This document shows positions 1-8,303 of a stretch of 64,000 nucleotides of DNA, piece after piece (within the stretch, counting starts at the first letter, position 1; each line of letters opens with the position of its first letter). The notes below the pieces were generated by a model. That model was not told where the DNA came from and made no database searches. It saw only the letters and a program-made list of their open reading frames with translations. The position numbers and the translations under genes are program-made. The DNA lies in the NCBI GenBank assembly GCA_900316265.1, contig ONCH01000003.1:1-64000 (forward strand), written 5' to 3'. The stretch is from an uncultured Prevotellaceae bacterium. GTDB lineage: Bacteria; Bacteroidota; Bacteroidia; Bacteroidales; Bacteroidaceae.

Positions 1-456
1 TAGCTTTTTCTTGGTGTGCTGCAGCCCCTTGGCACGAAGCAGGTAAAGACGGAACCGTTCGCATAGGCTCGCATTGATGTCCCTAAACTTGCATTGTCCT
101 TTACAAAATCTCTCAAAATGAAGTCGGCTGCTTTGGTATTTTGCACCATGACAATCACCGTTCATTCTGAAATACTCCAAGAAATCTTCGTCAAGCCTGG
201 CCTTAGCCAAGAAACTGTAGTCGTGACGGACCAACTGTAGATACCTTTCACATCTAATCGTCTCTGCTATCTCTTCCACAGCTCTGTTATGTTTTAGCTG
301 CTGACTATTTTCTGGGTTAGTGTATATCTCCAAGTTCAAGCATTCGTACCTCACGCTATTGCCCTTGATGTCATGAATCGCAGGATTGAACTCCAGGTAG
401 ATGGATTTCATTTTACCCTGTGCAATGTTCCTGTACTTTAGAATCACTCGTGACAT
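1..456 (-). CDS. Tyrosine recombinase/integrase, N-terminal part (runs off window)
   Basis: An open frame of 152 codons reads from an ATG at 456 to the left edge with no stop. The product begins MSRVILKYRN and has the layout of Bacteroidetes tyrosine integrases: an N-terminal arm-binding domain (about residues 1-90) followed by the start of a helical SAM-like core-binding domain (LQLVRHDYSFLAKARLDEDF, then FERFCKGQCKFRDINASLCE). The catalytic domain lies outside the window, so the R-H-R-Y residues cannot be checked. The start overlaps the stop of the upstream helix-turn-helix gene by 13 nt, which suggests translational coupling. It probably drives the element inserted in mnmE next door. Family assignment rests on fold-like sequence features; moderately sure. 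Confidence 0.75.
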   Translation of the reverse strand, partial: MSRVILKYRNIAQGKMKSIYLEFNPAIHDIKGNSVRYECLNLEIYTNPENSQQLKHNRAVEEIAETIRCERYLQLVRHDYSFLAKARLDEDFLEYFRMNGDCHGAKYQSSRLHFERFCKGQCKFRDINASLCERFRLYLLRAKGLQHTKKKL

Positions 457-1049
457 AATTTACCTCCTTTCTTCACGACGGACAGTATATCTGTCTTGTT
501 ATAGACCAGGCTTTTGTTCTGTCTTTTCACCCTTGTCCTATGAAGGGCAGCAAGAGCATAGATGACTTCTTCGTCAACATCGAAGAGGAAACAGGCTTCA
601 TTTATGGTCAGCCAACGCTTCAACGCAATAGACTCACGTCTCCATGCTTCTTCACAGGCAGACTTGCAGAAACGTCGATACAAACCAACATAGTATGAAG
701 GGATAGAATTACGTGTTGCAAACTTAAGTAACCAGCATCTGCTCATGCCCGTGTAGCGCATCAGCTCTTTCAAAGAGTAACTGGCATAACCGATAGGGGA
801 GGTTGGCGTAGTTGGAAGAGCCGAAAACCATCTGACGAACTTTTTCCAAGCAATCACATAGTTCCCATCGTTGTTTTTCTTTGCATCAATGATGCCGCTT
901 GCAATGAGTTTGTTAATGTACTGGCGGCTGAATCCAGATAGGCGAGCCGCTTCTCTTACGGAAAGCATCTCATGGGAGATTTTTGCTTTCCATTCTGCGT
1001 CCAAACTATCGTAAGGATCGTAGAAGTGTTTCTTATTATTGTATATCAT
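444..1049 (-). CDS. Multi helix-turn-helix (excisionase/MerR-like) protein
   Basis: A 201-residue protein with three successive helix-turn-helix-like segments: LSVREAARLSGFSRQYINKL, YSLKELMRYTGMSRCWLLKF and WLTINEACFLFDVDEEVIYA. Single units of this kind occur in excisionases and in DNA-binding proteins of Bacteroides integrative elements; three in one chain is more than usual. The frame stays open upstream to a TTG at 1127, but that start lies inside a repeated motif, so I chose the ATG at 1049. The 3' end overlaps the integrase start by 13 nt. A role in excision or in regulating the integrase is inferred from position. It could also be a plain repressor of the element. Confidence 0.7.
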   Translation of the reverse strand: MIYNNKKHFYDPYDSLDAEWKAKISHEMLSVREAARLSGFSRQYINKLIASGIIDAKKNNDGNYVIAWKKFVRWFSALPTTPTSPIGYASYSLKELMRYTGMSRCWLLKFATRNSIPSYYVGLYRRFCKSACEEAWRRESIALKRWLTINEACFLFDVDEEVIYALAALHRTRVKRQNKSLVYNKTDILSVVKKGGKLCHE

Positions 1050-1115
1050 ATTATCAAAACCTGCTTTAGTGCAGGCATGATAATATAATGAAATCGGTGC
1101 AATGCAAACATCTAC

Positions 1116-1243
1116 AAAAATCTGCAAATATCAGGTGACAACTACCCACAAAATGAGTATCGGATATTTGCAGATTTTTAGGGTCACTTCTAACGAAATT
1201 CGCCACAAAATGTGCTAATTTTTATTTGCAGATTTTTGCAAAT
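1116..1243. repeat. Repeated 17-bp motif at the element end (candidate arm-type or operator sites)
   Basis: A 17-bp sequence at 1116-1132 is found as an exact reverse complement at 1163-1179 (GATATTTGCAGATTTTT). Its last 14 bases recur in direct orientation at 1224-1237, where they run into a small palindrome. A 10-bp sequence, CCACAAAATG, is also repeated at 1146-1155 and 1203-1212, so a block of about 35 bp is duplicated at a 57-58 bp period. Position between the integrase operon and the mnmE junction fits integrase arm sites or repressor operators. Function is inferred. Confidence 0.6.
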
Positions 1244-1251
1244 AGCTGATA

Positions 1252-1308
1252 ATTAGATAGTTATCGTATTTGTTAAAATACTCTAATAAAACATTATAAC
1301 TATCTAAT
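1252..1308. repeat. 13-bp inverted repeat at the element/mnmE junction
   Basis: ATTAGATAGTTAT at 1252-1264 is exactly complementary to 1296-1308. The right arm contains the new stop codon of mnmE (1300-1302). The arms are 31 bp apart and close to the place where mnmE homology ends (about 1340). This is a plausible core or end recognition structure of the integrated element, or a terminator-like hairpin. The second junction is outside the window. Confidence 0.5.
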
Positions 1309-2625
1309 AATCAACGAGTTACAACCTATTTTCCCACGCAGTCCTCCGGTGATTTCGGCAAGGGTGTCTAAGGCTTGGCGGAGATTTTCACTGAGGAGGT
1401 CTCCGCTGAGTTGTATTTGGAGTCCGTCAATGACGCGCTGAATGCAGTCGTGAGAACGAGTGAGAGCATCGTAGTGGCGGGCATTGGTGACGATGAAATC
1501 GGAGTCGGAAAGGGTGGGGATGTCTGCAGCATCGTATATGGCCTGCTCCAACTCGTCTATGCCAGTACCAAATTTGGCGCTGATAGCTACAATTGGCTGA
1601 CTTAACAAATTATAACATTTGTTATCGGTCTTGTCTGTCTTGTTTATTACCGTGATAAGTTTCTTGTTTCCAGTTTGTTTTGATAGTTCATTGATTTCTT
1701 TCATTGAGGGTTGCTGGTCAATGAGCCAAAGGACGATGCGAGCCTTCTGGATAGCTTGAAAAGTACGTTCTATACCTATCTGTTCCACTTGATCGGTGGT
1801 CTGTCGGATGCCTGCGGTATCGATAAAGCGGAAGGTGATTCCCTTGATATCGATGGTGTCCTCGATGGTATCGCGTGTGGTGCCATGAACGTCAGAGACG
1901 ATGGCGCGGTCGTCCTTCAAGAGGCGATTGAGCAGGGTGGATTTACCCACATTGGTCTTACCGACGATGGCTACAGGAATGCCTTGCTTGAGGGCATTGC
2001 CCATCTCGAAAGAGTGGGCGAGTTGAGTGATGTGTTTGTTAATTTTATTCGCAATGGTGGATAGCTCTGTACGGTCTGCAAACTCTAGATCTTCATGATC
2101 AGAGAAGTCAAGTTCGAGTTCTAATAGTGAGGTGAGCTTAAGAAGTTGTTCGCGGAGTTGGGTGAGCAACGATGAGAAATGTCCTCGGAGCTGGCTCATA
2201 GCCATATCGTGGGTGGCTTTGTTGGTTGAGGCTATCAAGTCGGCTACCGCCTCAGCCTGCGAGAGGTCCATCTTACCGTTGAGATATGCACGCTGGGTAT
2301 ACTCGCCAGGAAGAGCCATCCGGCATCCATGCTGGATGAGCAGCTCTAACACCTTATTTAATATATATCGTGAACCATGACAACTGACTTCCGCACAGTC
2401 TTCGCCGGTATAGCTGTGGGGAGCGCGGAAGATACTGACCACTACCTCGTCGACGATATCCTTACTATCCTTGATGTGACCATAGTGAATGGTGTTTGCT
2501 TGGGCATTCGTAAGGTTTTTGCTGAAGATATGTGAAAGAATCTCAAGTGCCTGAGCACCTGAGATTCTGATGATTCCTAATGCGCCACCTGGTGCGGTGG
2601 CTAAAGCACAGATTGTTTCGTTCAT
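1300..2625 (-). CDS. mnmE: tRNA modification GTPase MnmE (TrmE) with replaced C-terminus
   Basis: MnmE with MnmG installs the 5-carboxymethylaminomethyl-type modification at wobble U34 of several tRNAs. The N-terminal folate-binding domain (1-118), helical domain and inserted G domain are all recognisable: G1 GKTNVGKST at 222-230, G3 DTAG at 269-272, G4 NKTD near 331. Homology runs to LAEITGG (residue 428) and then stops. The expected end of about 20 residues, finishing in the family motif FC-I/L/V-GK, is replaced by LRGKIGCNSLIIR from the inserted element. The Cys of that motif is essential for modification in E. coli MnmE, so this copy is probably GTPase-competent but catalytically impaired. 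The start overlaps the phosphorylase stop (TAATG). It could be called a pseudogene. Confidence 0.9.
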   Translation of the reverse strand: MNETICALATAPGGALGIIRISGAQALEILSHIFSKNLTNAQANTIHYGHIKDSKDIVDEVVVSIFRAPHSYTGEDCAEVSCHGSRYILNKVLELLIQHGCRMALPGEYTQRAYLNGKMDLSQAEAVADLIASTNKATHDMAMSQLRGHFSSLLTQLREQLLKLTSLLELELDFSDHEDLEFADRTELSTIANKINKHITQLAHSFEMGNALKQGIPVAIVGKTNVGKSTLLNRLLKDDRAIVSDVHGTTRDTIEDTIDIKGITFRFIDTAGIRQTTDQVEQIGIERTFQAIQKARIVLWLIDQQPSMKEINELSKQTGNKKLITVINKTDKTDNKCYNLLSQPIVAISAKFGTGIDELEQAIYDAADIPTLSDSDFIVTNARHYDALTRSHDCIQRVIDGLQIQLSGDLLSENLRQALDTLAEITGGLRGKIGCNSLIIR

Positions 2626-3500
2626 TAAATACGGTCGAGAACCTTTTGAATAATTGTGTCGATAGAACTCTTGTAGTCGGTATTCATCTTCTGAGCATAG
2701 CGGTTGGCAATGACCATACAGCAGGTCATGGCATGGTGGCCCAGGAGAGAAGCAAGACCGGCAAGAGCTGAGGATTCCATTTCGAAGTTACAAATCTTCA
2801 TGCCCTCATATTCGAAGGCTTCAATCTTCTTATTTTGTTCAGGATCGCCTACAGCAGCACGCAATTGACGGCCCTGAGGACCATAGAAACCACCACAGGC
2901 AACGGTATAGCCCTTAACCATGTCGTCAGCGGCAATGCGGTCGATGAGCTCGCGGTCGGCAACAGCTACATAGGGAGCACCCTTGATGGGGTTCCAGTCC
3001 ATGTGCTTCTTGAATACTTCCTCCATCTTCAGGTCGCAGACGTCGTTGCGGCCGGCATAGAAGTTCAAGAGGCCATCAAAGCCAATGCTCTTGACAGAGG
3101 CGATGAATGAACCTGTTGGCGTGAAGGGTTGCAGACCACCGCAGGTACCGATACGTACCATAGTGAGTGAACGGTGTTCGGGTTTCTCCTCACGCGTGTT
3201 GTAATCGATATTGGCGAGGGTGTCGAGTTCGTTGACCACGATGTCGATGTTGTCACAACCGATGCCGTGAGACTGGCAGGTGATACGCTTTCCTTTATAC
3301 ATACCCGTAATGGTGTGGAACTCACGAGAAGAAACCTCGTGTTCGATGCTGTCGAAGTGGGCAGCAACAGTGTTTACACGAGCGGGGTCGCCTACGAGGA
3401 TAACCTTGTCTGCCAAGAATTCTGGCTTCAGATGAAGGTGGAAACATGAGCCGTCACCATTGATGATGAGCTCGGATTCGGGGAAATGTTTTTTTGCCAT
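2625..3500 (-). CDS. Nucleoside phosphorylase (uridine phosphorylase-like)
   Basis: A 291-residue PNP/UDP-family nucleoside phosphorylase, which splits a nucleoside with phosphate into base and ribose-1-phosphate. Family signatures: VILVGDPARV near the N-terminus (phosphate loop), the central MVRIGTCGGLQP segment, and NFEMESSALAGLASLLG, the ME(S/T) motif that contacts the ribose. Length is somewhat above the 250 of classic Udp, as in Bacteroidetes homologs. It is the middle gene of a tight operon: five bases after the PD40-protein gene, and its stop shares a base with the mnmE start. Substrate choice (uridine or a purine nucleoside) cannot be fixed from sequence alone. Confidence 0.85.
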   Translation of the reverse strand: MAKKHFPESELIINGDGSCFHLHLKPEFLADKVILVGDPARVNTVAAHFDSIEHEVSSREFHTITGMYKGKRITCQSHGIGCDNIDIVVNELDTLANIDYNTREEKPEHRSLTMVRIGTCGGLQPFTPTGSFIASVKSIGFDGLLNFYAGRNDVCDLKMEEVFKKHMDWNPIKGAPYVAVADRELIDRIAADDMVKGYTVACGGFYGPQGRQLRAAVGDPEQNKKIEAFEYEGMKICNFEMESSALAGLASLLGHHAMTCCMVIANRYAQKMNTDYKSSIDTIIQKVLDRI

Positions 3501-3504
3501 AGTA

Positions 3505-4683
3505 TTACTTGTTTTTAGTTAGAAAAGTGTTTTCTGAATTTCTGATAGCTTTTTCCAGATTGTGGGTTTCTTGATGCAGCATAAGCACCTCTTGCTCGTC
3601 AGAGAGAATGTCTTCCATCATGGCTCTGCGTTTTTTTCTGCTGGCGGTAGCATAGGCGTCGCGTGTCCTCTCGAGTGACTGATTGAGGTTAGCCTGACGG
3701 TTTCTCAATGCGGAGAGTTGCTGATAACGTATGACGTTCTCGCGCAATTTAAAGTCGGAGAGTTGACGATAGGTGATATCATCGTTAATAATAAACGAGA
3801 AGTCGGAAGAGTGGTCTTGAGGTTTTTGTGATTTGCGAACCTCTTCCAAGCGTTGAAGCGCCTGACTCAACAACTCTTTGTCGTCCCATGTATCAGAGAT
3901 GCTGCTAATTTGTGCATAACCGTTGATTTCTTCGGGTGTATAGTCTTCAATGTTATAGGTGATACGCTTCTCAGAAGGTACGAAGACGTAGATGCACACC
4001 TTGCCATCTTCTTGGTTGCGGTCGGTGGCAAACCAACCTAGATTAGCGTATTCGTCGATGACATATAGGTAGTCGTTGGCTGGGGAATTGAAGGGCAGAC
4101 CGATATTAACAGGACGCAGGAAACGGTTTTCTTCCTCATCATAGGTCGTCATATAGATATCGTAGCCTCCCAATCCTTCTTTACCACCGTCAGCAGCAAA
4201 GTAGAAAGTCGTACCGTCGCCCATCATATATGGATAGTTAACGTGACGGAACTGATGTTCGTCATTGATGCCTACCAACCGTATGGGTTCTGACCATTTG
4301 ACATTGTCAGACTCACGATAATAGAGATTACTTGTCGAGTCGGTCTCTTGTTTGGAAAAAAAGAACTTGTTGCCTATCTCGTTGAGATACACGAAATAAC
4401 CGTCGTGCCGTTTCTCGTGCGTGAAATCATCGCCATCCTTGATGGTACCTGTCTCTGGGCTTAGATGATAGTACTTCAGAAAACCGTCTTTGTCGACCAC
4501 CATGCTGTCGATAATCATGACTTTCTGCATGGCCGACTTCATGCGCTCCAGTTTCTCCAGACGCTCTTGCTCTTCAGGAGAAATCTTCTTTACACGTTGT
4601 GCCTTTTGCACATGCCTGCGTTGTCCTTGCGCAGGAATGGTCAACAGCATGATATAGAGAACTACAATCAGTCGTATGTTCAT
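3505..4683 (-). CDS. Secreted PD40/beta-propeller-repeat protein
   Basis: A 392-residue protein with an N-terminal signal peptide (MNIRLIVVLYIMLLTIPAQG, cleavage after about residue 20). Next come a basic, charged stretch and repeats of the PD40 type, seen as NKFFFSKQE, TTFYFAADGG-GLGGYDIYMT and LGWFATDRN, each a strand-rich blade with a D/G/YDIY motif. A Gln/Arg-rich C-terminal part (about 270-392) looks helical or coiled coil. Such proteins in Bacteroidetes are periplasmic or outer-membrane associated, often with OmpA-type or secretion components. No OmpA domain is present here. It is the first gene of the operon with the nucleoside phosphorylase and mnmE. Exact role unknown. Confidence 0.75.
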   Translation of the reverse strand: MNIRLIVVLYIMLLTIPAQGQRRHVQKAQRVKKISPEEQERLEKLERMKSAMQKVMIIDSMVVDKDGFLKYYHLSPETGTIKDGDDFTHEKRHDGYFVYLNEIGNKFFFSKQETDSTSNLYYRESDNVKWSEPIRLVGINDEHQFRHVNYPYMMGDGTTFYFAADGGKEGLGGYDIYMTTYDEEENRFLRPVNIGLPFNSPANDYLYVIDEYANLGWFATDRNQEDGKVCIYVFVPSEKRITYNIEDYTPEEINGYAQISSISDTWDDKELLSQALQRLEEVRKSQKPQDHSSDFSFIINDDITYRQLSDFKLRENVIRYQQLSALRNRQANLNQSLERTRDAYATASRKKRRAMMEDILSDEQEVLMLHQETHNLEKAIRNSENTFLTKNK

Positions 4684-4711
4684 CAGCGCATTTGATAGGT
4701 TATATAATAGG

Positions 4712-4719
4712 CAAAGATA
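4712..4719 (-). promoter_or_regulatory. Bacteroidetes -7 promoter element TATCTTTG
   Basis: Read on the minus strand the octamer matches TAnnTTTG and lies about 29 bp before the ATG of the PD40-protein gene at 4683. It is the only good match in the gap and would drive the three-gene operon ending in mnmE. Confidence 0.6.
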
Positions 4720-4768
4720 CGAAAAAACCTTAAATGACCATCAATTTGTAGCCTACAATTAAGGATAT

Positions 4769-5524
4769 TTAATATTCTATCAGCTTGTCAGCACTCTCCA
4801 GCGCGTGCCACAGTGAATAGCGCGCCTCTTTGTTCATCTGTTCCATCTGCAGGAAAAGGGCCTCTGCTGTCGTGCGATTTGTGTCCTTTTCATAGGGACA
4901 CAGCTTGAGTTGTTTTTCATAACCTTGTTGCTCAGCATATTGTCGGATGTCAGCTTCCTGACACAAGCAGAGCGGGCGGATGATGGTGAGCGGCATCTTC
5001 TTCATCTTCAGTTTGGCAGGCATCGTAGAAAACTGTCCTTGGAAAGTAAGGTTCATCAGGGCAGTATGGATAAGGTCGTCCTGGTGATGACCCAAGGCAA
5101 TCTTTGTGCAGCCGAGCTCCTGAGCAAGATTGAAGAGCTGCTTGCGTCGCTGCCAGGAGCAGAGGAAGCAAGCGGGCTTCTGTTTGCTTGACGGAGAAGC
5201 GTCGGGGGTGGTGACTTCTCCTGCGAGAGAACTGCTGGATGCTATGCTGGCGGTAATGACGTGGAGAGGAACGCCAAGGCGGTCGCAGAACGACTGGAGG
5301 TAGGTGGTGTCTGTCTCGTAATGAATATTTTCCATGCGGACATGCAGGGCCTCGACGGTGAAGTGGGGAACGTGAACCTTGGAACGACGGGCAAGGAACT
5401 CCAACAGCAGGAGCGAGTCTTTGCCACCAGACAAACCGACGAGGATTTTGTCGTCCTCGTCGATAAGCTGGTATTGTCCCAGCGCTTTATTGAATGTCTT
5501 CCAAAGTCGTTCTTCGAGTGTCAT
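4769..5524 (-). CDS. TtcA-like tRNA 2-thiolation ATPase (PP-loop)
   Basis: A 251-residue PP-loop ATPase of the TtcA/TtuA group, which adenylates a tRNA base and exchanges oxygen for sulfur (TtcA: C32 to s2C32). The PP-loop SGGKDS is at residues 32-37. A CxxC pair (ACFLCSWQRR) and a later Cys (KLCPYEK) are placed like the three [4Fe-4S] ligands of TtcA, and the LGHHQDD motif is present. A longer frame begins at 5650 but lies inside the DUF486 gene; I chose the ATG at 5524, which gives a 4-nt ATGA overlap with that gene. Last gene of the serS operon. The exact tRNA target is inferred. Confidence 0.85.
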   Translation of the reverse strand: MTLEERLWKTFNKALGQYQLIDEDDKILVGLSGGKDSLLLLEFLARRSKVHVPHFTVEALHVRMENIHYETDTTYLQSFCDRLGVPLHVITASIASSSSLAGEVTTPDASPSSKQKPACFLCSWQRRKQLFNLAQELGCTKIALGHHQDDLIHTALMNLTFQGQFSTMPAKLKMKKMPLTIIRPLCLCQEADIRQYAEQQGYEKQLKLCPYEKDTNRTTAEALFLQMEQMNKEARYSLWHALESADKLIEY

Positions 5525-5892
5525 TTGTCCATAAATACCAGATAAACGGCACAGATGATGAGAAAGAATGCCAAGATGTGGTTCCAGTGTAGGTGAGTGC
5601 CTTGGAACATGATGTTGGCAATGATACAGAACACGGCCAGCGAGATGCATTCCTGGATGACCTTCAGTTGAATGAGGTTGAAGGGACCTCCATTTTCTAC
5701 GAAGCCAATACGGTTGGCTGGCACCTGACAGCAGTATTCAAAGAAGGCGATGCCCCACGAGAAAGCGATGACGCCCAATAGGGGCCAGTTGTTAGAAACC
5801 CCGTTCTCCTGAAGTTTCAAATGCCCATACCAAGCCAGCGTCATAAAGACGTTGCTTAGTATGAGCAGTATGATGGTATAGAGTCCGTTCAT
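5521..5892 (-). CDS. DUF486 (DMT-superfamily) small membrane protein
   Basis: A 123-residue, very hydrophobic protein with four predicted membrane helices (NGLYTIILLILSNVFMTLAW, then LLGVIAFSWGIAFFEYC, LAVFCIIANIMF and ILAFFLIICAVYLVF). The pattern PANRIG and the overall size fit DUF486, a small family related to drug/metabolite transporters with no known substrate. A start nine codons upstream exists; the ATG at 5892 gives the usual N-terminus MNGLYTI. It overlaps the TtcA-like gene by four bases and is 33 bases after nfnAB. Function unknown. Confidence 0.8.
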   Translation of the reverse strand: MNGLYTIILLILSNVFMTLAWYGHLKLQENGVSNNWPLLGVIAFSWGIAFFEYCCQVPANRIGFVENGGPFNLIQLKVIQECISLAVFCIIANIMFQGTHLHWNHILAFFLIICAVYLVFMDK

Positions 5893-5925
5893 AATATTTT
5901 CTTTGTGGCAGAACCACAAAGCGTA

Positions 5926-8283
5926 CTATTTTTTCTGGAGGTATTCGTCCATGTGCTGGGCAGCACGGCGACCGTCACCCATAGCCAGGATAACAGTAGC
6001 ACCACCACGCACGATATCGCCACCAGCGAAAATCTCTGAGCGAGCAGACTGCATGCCTTCGTTCACAACGATGGTGTTTTTGCGACCCAGCTCTAATCCT
6101 TCAATTGACTTGGGTACCAGTGGGTTAGGAGATACACCGACAGCTACGATGACCTGATCGATATCGAGTGTTACGGTCTTACCCTCAACGGGAACGGGAC
6201 TGCGACGACCTGATGCATCGGGCTCACCAAGCTCCATGACTTGAAGAATAGCTGCTTTCACGGCGCCATTCTCGTCGGCAAGATACTCGATGGGGTTGTG
6301 GAGTGTCAGGAAGTTGATTCCCTCTTCCTTGGCGTGCTTCACCTCCTCCAGACGGGCTGGCATCTCCTGTTCAGAACGGCGATAAACCAGTGTAACATTA
6401 CCACCCAGACGCTTGGCTGTACGGCATGAGTCCATAGCGGTATTACCACCACCTACGACAAGCACGTTCTTACCCAAGTTGATAGGAGTATCAGTTGTTG
6501 GATTGGCTGCATCCATCAGGTTTACACGTGTCAGGTACTCATTACTTGACATGATGTTGATGGCATTCTCACCAGGAATATTCATGAAGTTAGGAAGACC
6601 AGCACCAGAACCTACGAAGATTCCTTTGAAGCCTTGAGCCTCCAGTTGTTCGACGCTGATGGTCTTACCTACGATGACGTCAGCTTGGAAGTGAACACCC
6701 ATCTTGGCGAGGTTCTCGATTTCCACATCAACAATCTTGTTGGGCAAACGGAACTCTGGGATGCCATACTTCAGCACACCACCGATTTCGTGAAGTGCCT
6801 CGAAGACATAGACGTCGTAGCCCTTCTTCACCATATCGCCAGCGAATGACAGACCAGCAGGGCCGGAACCCACAACAGCAATCTTGATACCGTTGGCAGG
6901 TGCAATCTCGGGCAAGCTGATGTTGCCACTCTCACGCTCGTAGTCGGCTGCAAAGCGCTCCAGATAGCCGATGGCCACAGCAGGCTCGTTCATCTTTAGG
7001 TGGATACACTTGCTCTCACACTGTTTCTCCTGTGGACACACACGACCACAGACAGCAGGCAGGGCAGAGGTGTTCTTCAGTACCTTAGCTGCAGCAAGGA
7101 ACTGTCCGCGCTCGATATTCTTGACAAACGAGGGAATATTGATATTGACGGGACAGCCTTCTACGCAGGTTGGCTTGGCGCAGTCGAGACAACGCTTGGC
7201 CTCTGTCATTGCCATCTCTTTGGTCAGACCGATATTGACTTCTTCTGTACGGGTAGTAGCACGATAGACGGGGTCGAGCTCAGGCATCTTGACACGCTCG
7301 ATAGCGGTGCGTTCTTTGGGCTTCATAGAAGCACGCAGTTCCTTACGCCACTCTGCATCGCGGTCTGTCAGTACTTCGATGGGATCATTGGTGGGATCGG
7401 TGTCCATTTTGACGTCGGTACCTTTTCCGATGGCTGAACCATCGGATGCGCTAATGGCGCCTAAGTGCTCCTCGTAATGTTCCAGTTCTTCCTGCTCAGC
7501 ACGCTTGAAGGTACCCATGCGCTTGAACATCTCGTCCCAATCGACGAGGGCGCCATCAAACTCAGGACCGTCAATGCAGACGAACTTCGTCTTGCCACCA
7601 ATGGTCAGACGGCAAGCACCGCACATACCCGTACCATCTACCATGATGGTGTTCAGGCTGACTTCGCAAGGAATATTATGCTTTTGAGCGGTGAGGTTAG
7701 AGAACTTCATCATAATGGGAGGACCAATGGCAAAAATCTTGTCGACATGTTCCTGCTCAACGAATTTCTCGATACCAACAGTTACGACACCTTTCTCGCC
7801 ATATGAACCATCGTCGGTCATGATAATCACTTCGTCTGATGATTCACGAACCTTATCTTCAAGAATAATCAGTTCCTTAGAGCGACCAGCCATGACGCTG
7901 AGTACGCGGTTGCCAGCAGTTTTCAACGCCTGGATGATGGGCAACATAGGGGCTACGCCCAGTCCACCACCGGCACAAACCACCGTTCCGTATTTCTCAA
8001 TCTTTGTAGGATTACCCAAGGGACCTACTACGTCAGCTACGAAGTCGCCAACGTTCAATGCACACAACTTTTTGGAAGAGAGACCCACCATCTGGACAAC
8101 CAATGTGATAGTGCCCTTATCTATGTCTGCACCGGCAATGGTCAACGGCATACGCTCACCACGCTGGTCAACACGTACGATGACGAAATTGCCTGCCTTA
8201 CGGCTTTTAGCAATCAATGGAGCCTCAATCTCGAAAAGGAAAACCTTCTCAGAAAATTGTTCTTTCCTTACAATTTTGTTCAT
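5926..8283 (-). CDS. Fused NfnA/NfnB-type flavoprotein (ferredoxin:NADP+ oxidoreductase / GltD-like)
   Basis: A 785-residue fusion. Residues 1-250 resemble NfnA/PyrK: a ferredoxin-reductase-like FAD/NAD domain (VVCAGGGLGVAPML) and a [2Fe-2S] site with C221, C224 and C236 (TGMCGACRL...FVC). Residues 300-785 resemble NfnB/GltD: two [4Fe-4S] Cys sets (C365, C368, C373, C377 and C412, C416, C422, C426), then two Rossmann motifs (VVGSGPAGLS near 470, VVGGGNTAMD near 595). In databases such fusions are often labelled PyrK/glutamate synthase. NfnAB enzymes couple NADH and reduced ferredoxin oxidation to NADP+ reduction by flavin bifurcation. This activity is inferred. Second gene after serS, 20 bases apart. 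Confidence 0.85.
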   Translation of the reverse strand: MNKIVRKEQFSEKVFLFEIEAPLIAKSRKAGNFVIVRVDQRGERMPLTIAGADIDKGTITLVVQMVGLSSKKLCALNVGDFVADVVGPLGNPTKIEKYGTVVCAGGGLGVAPMLPIIQALKTAGNRVLSVMAGRSKELIILEDKVRESSDEVIIMTDDGSYGEKGVVTVGIEKFVEQEHVDKIFAIGPPIMMKFSNLTAQKHNIPCEVSLNTIMVDGTGMCGACRLTIGGKTKFVCIDGPEFDGALVDWDEMFKRMGTFKRAEQEELEHYEEHLGAISASDGSAIGKGTDVKMDTDPTNDPIEVLTDRDAEWRKELRASMKPKERTAIERVKMPELDPVYRATTRTEEVNIGLTKEMAMTEAKRCLDCAKPTCVEGCPVNINIPSFVKNIERGQFLAAAKVLKNTSALPAVCGRVCPQEKQCESKCIHLKMNEPAVAIGYLERFAADYERESGNISLPEIAPANGIKIAVVGSGPAGLSFAGDMVKKGYDVYVFEALHEIGGVLKYGIPEFRLPNKIVDVEIENLAKMGVHFQADVIVGKTISVEQLEAQGFKGIFVGSGAGLPNFMNIPGENAINIMSSNEYLTRVNLMDAANPTTDTPINLGKNVLVVGGGNTAMDSCRTAKRLGGNVTLVYRRSEQEMPARLEEVKHAKEEGINFLTLHNPIEYLADENGAVKAAILQVMELGEPDASGRRSPVPVEGKTVTLDIDQVIVAVGVSPNPLVPKSIEGLELGRKNTIVVNEGMQSARSEIFAGGDIVRGGATVILAMGDGRRAAQHMDEYLQKK

Positions 8284-8303
8284 AAGTATTTGTTTGTTGT
8301 TTT

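Noticed and set aside
1125-1127. TTG start of the helix-turn-helix gene
   Set aside because: It lies inside the repeated 17-bp motif and adds 26 residues without family similarity; the ATG at 1049 is preferred.
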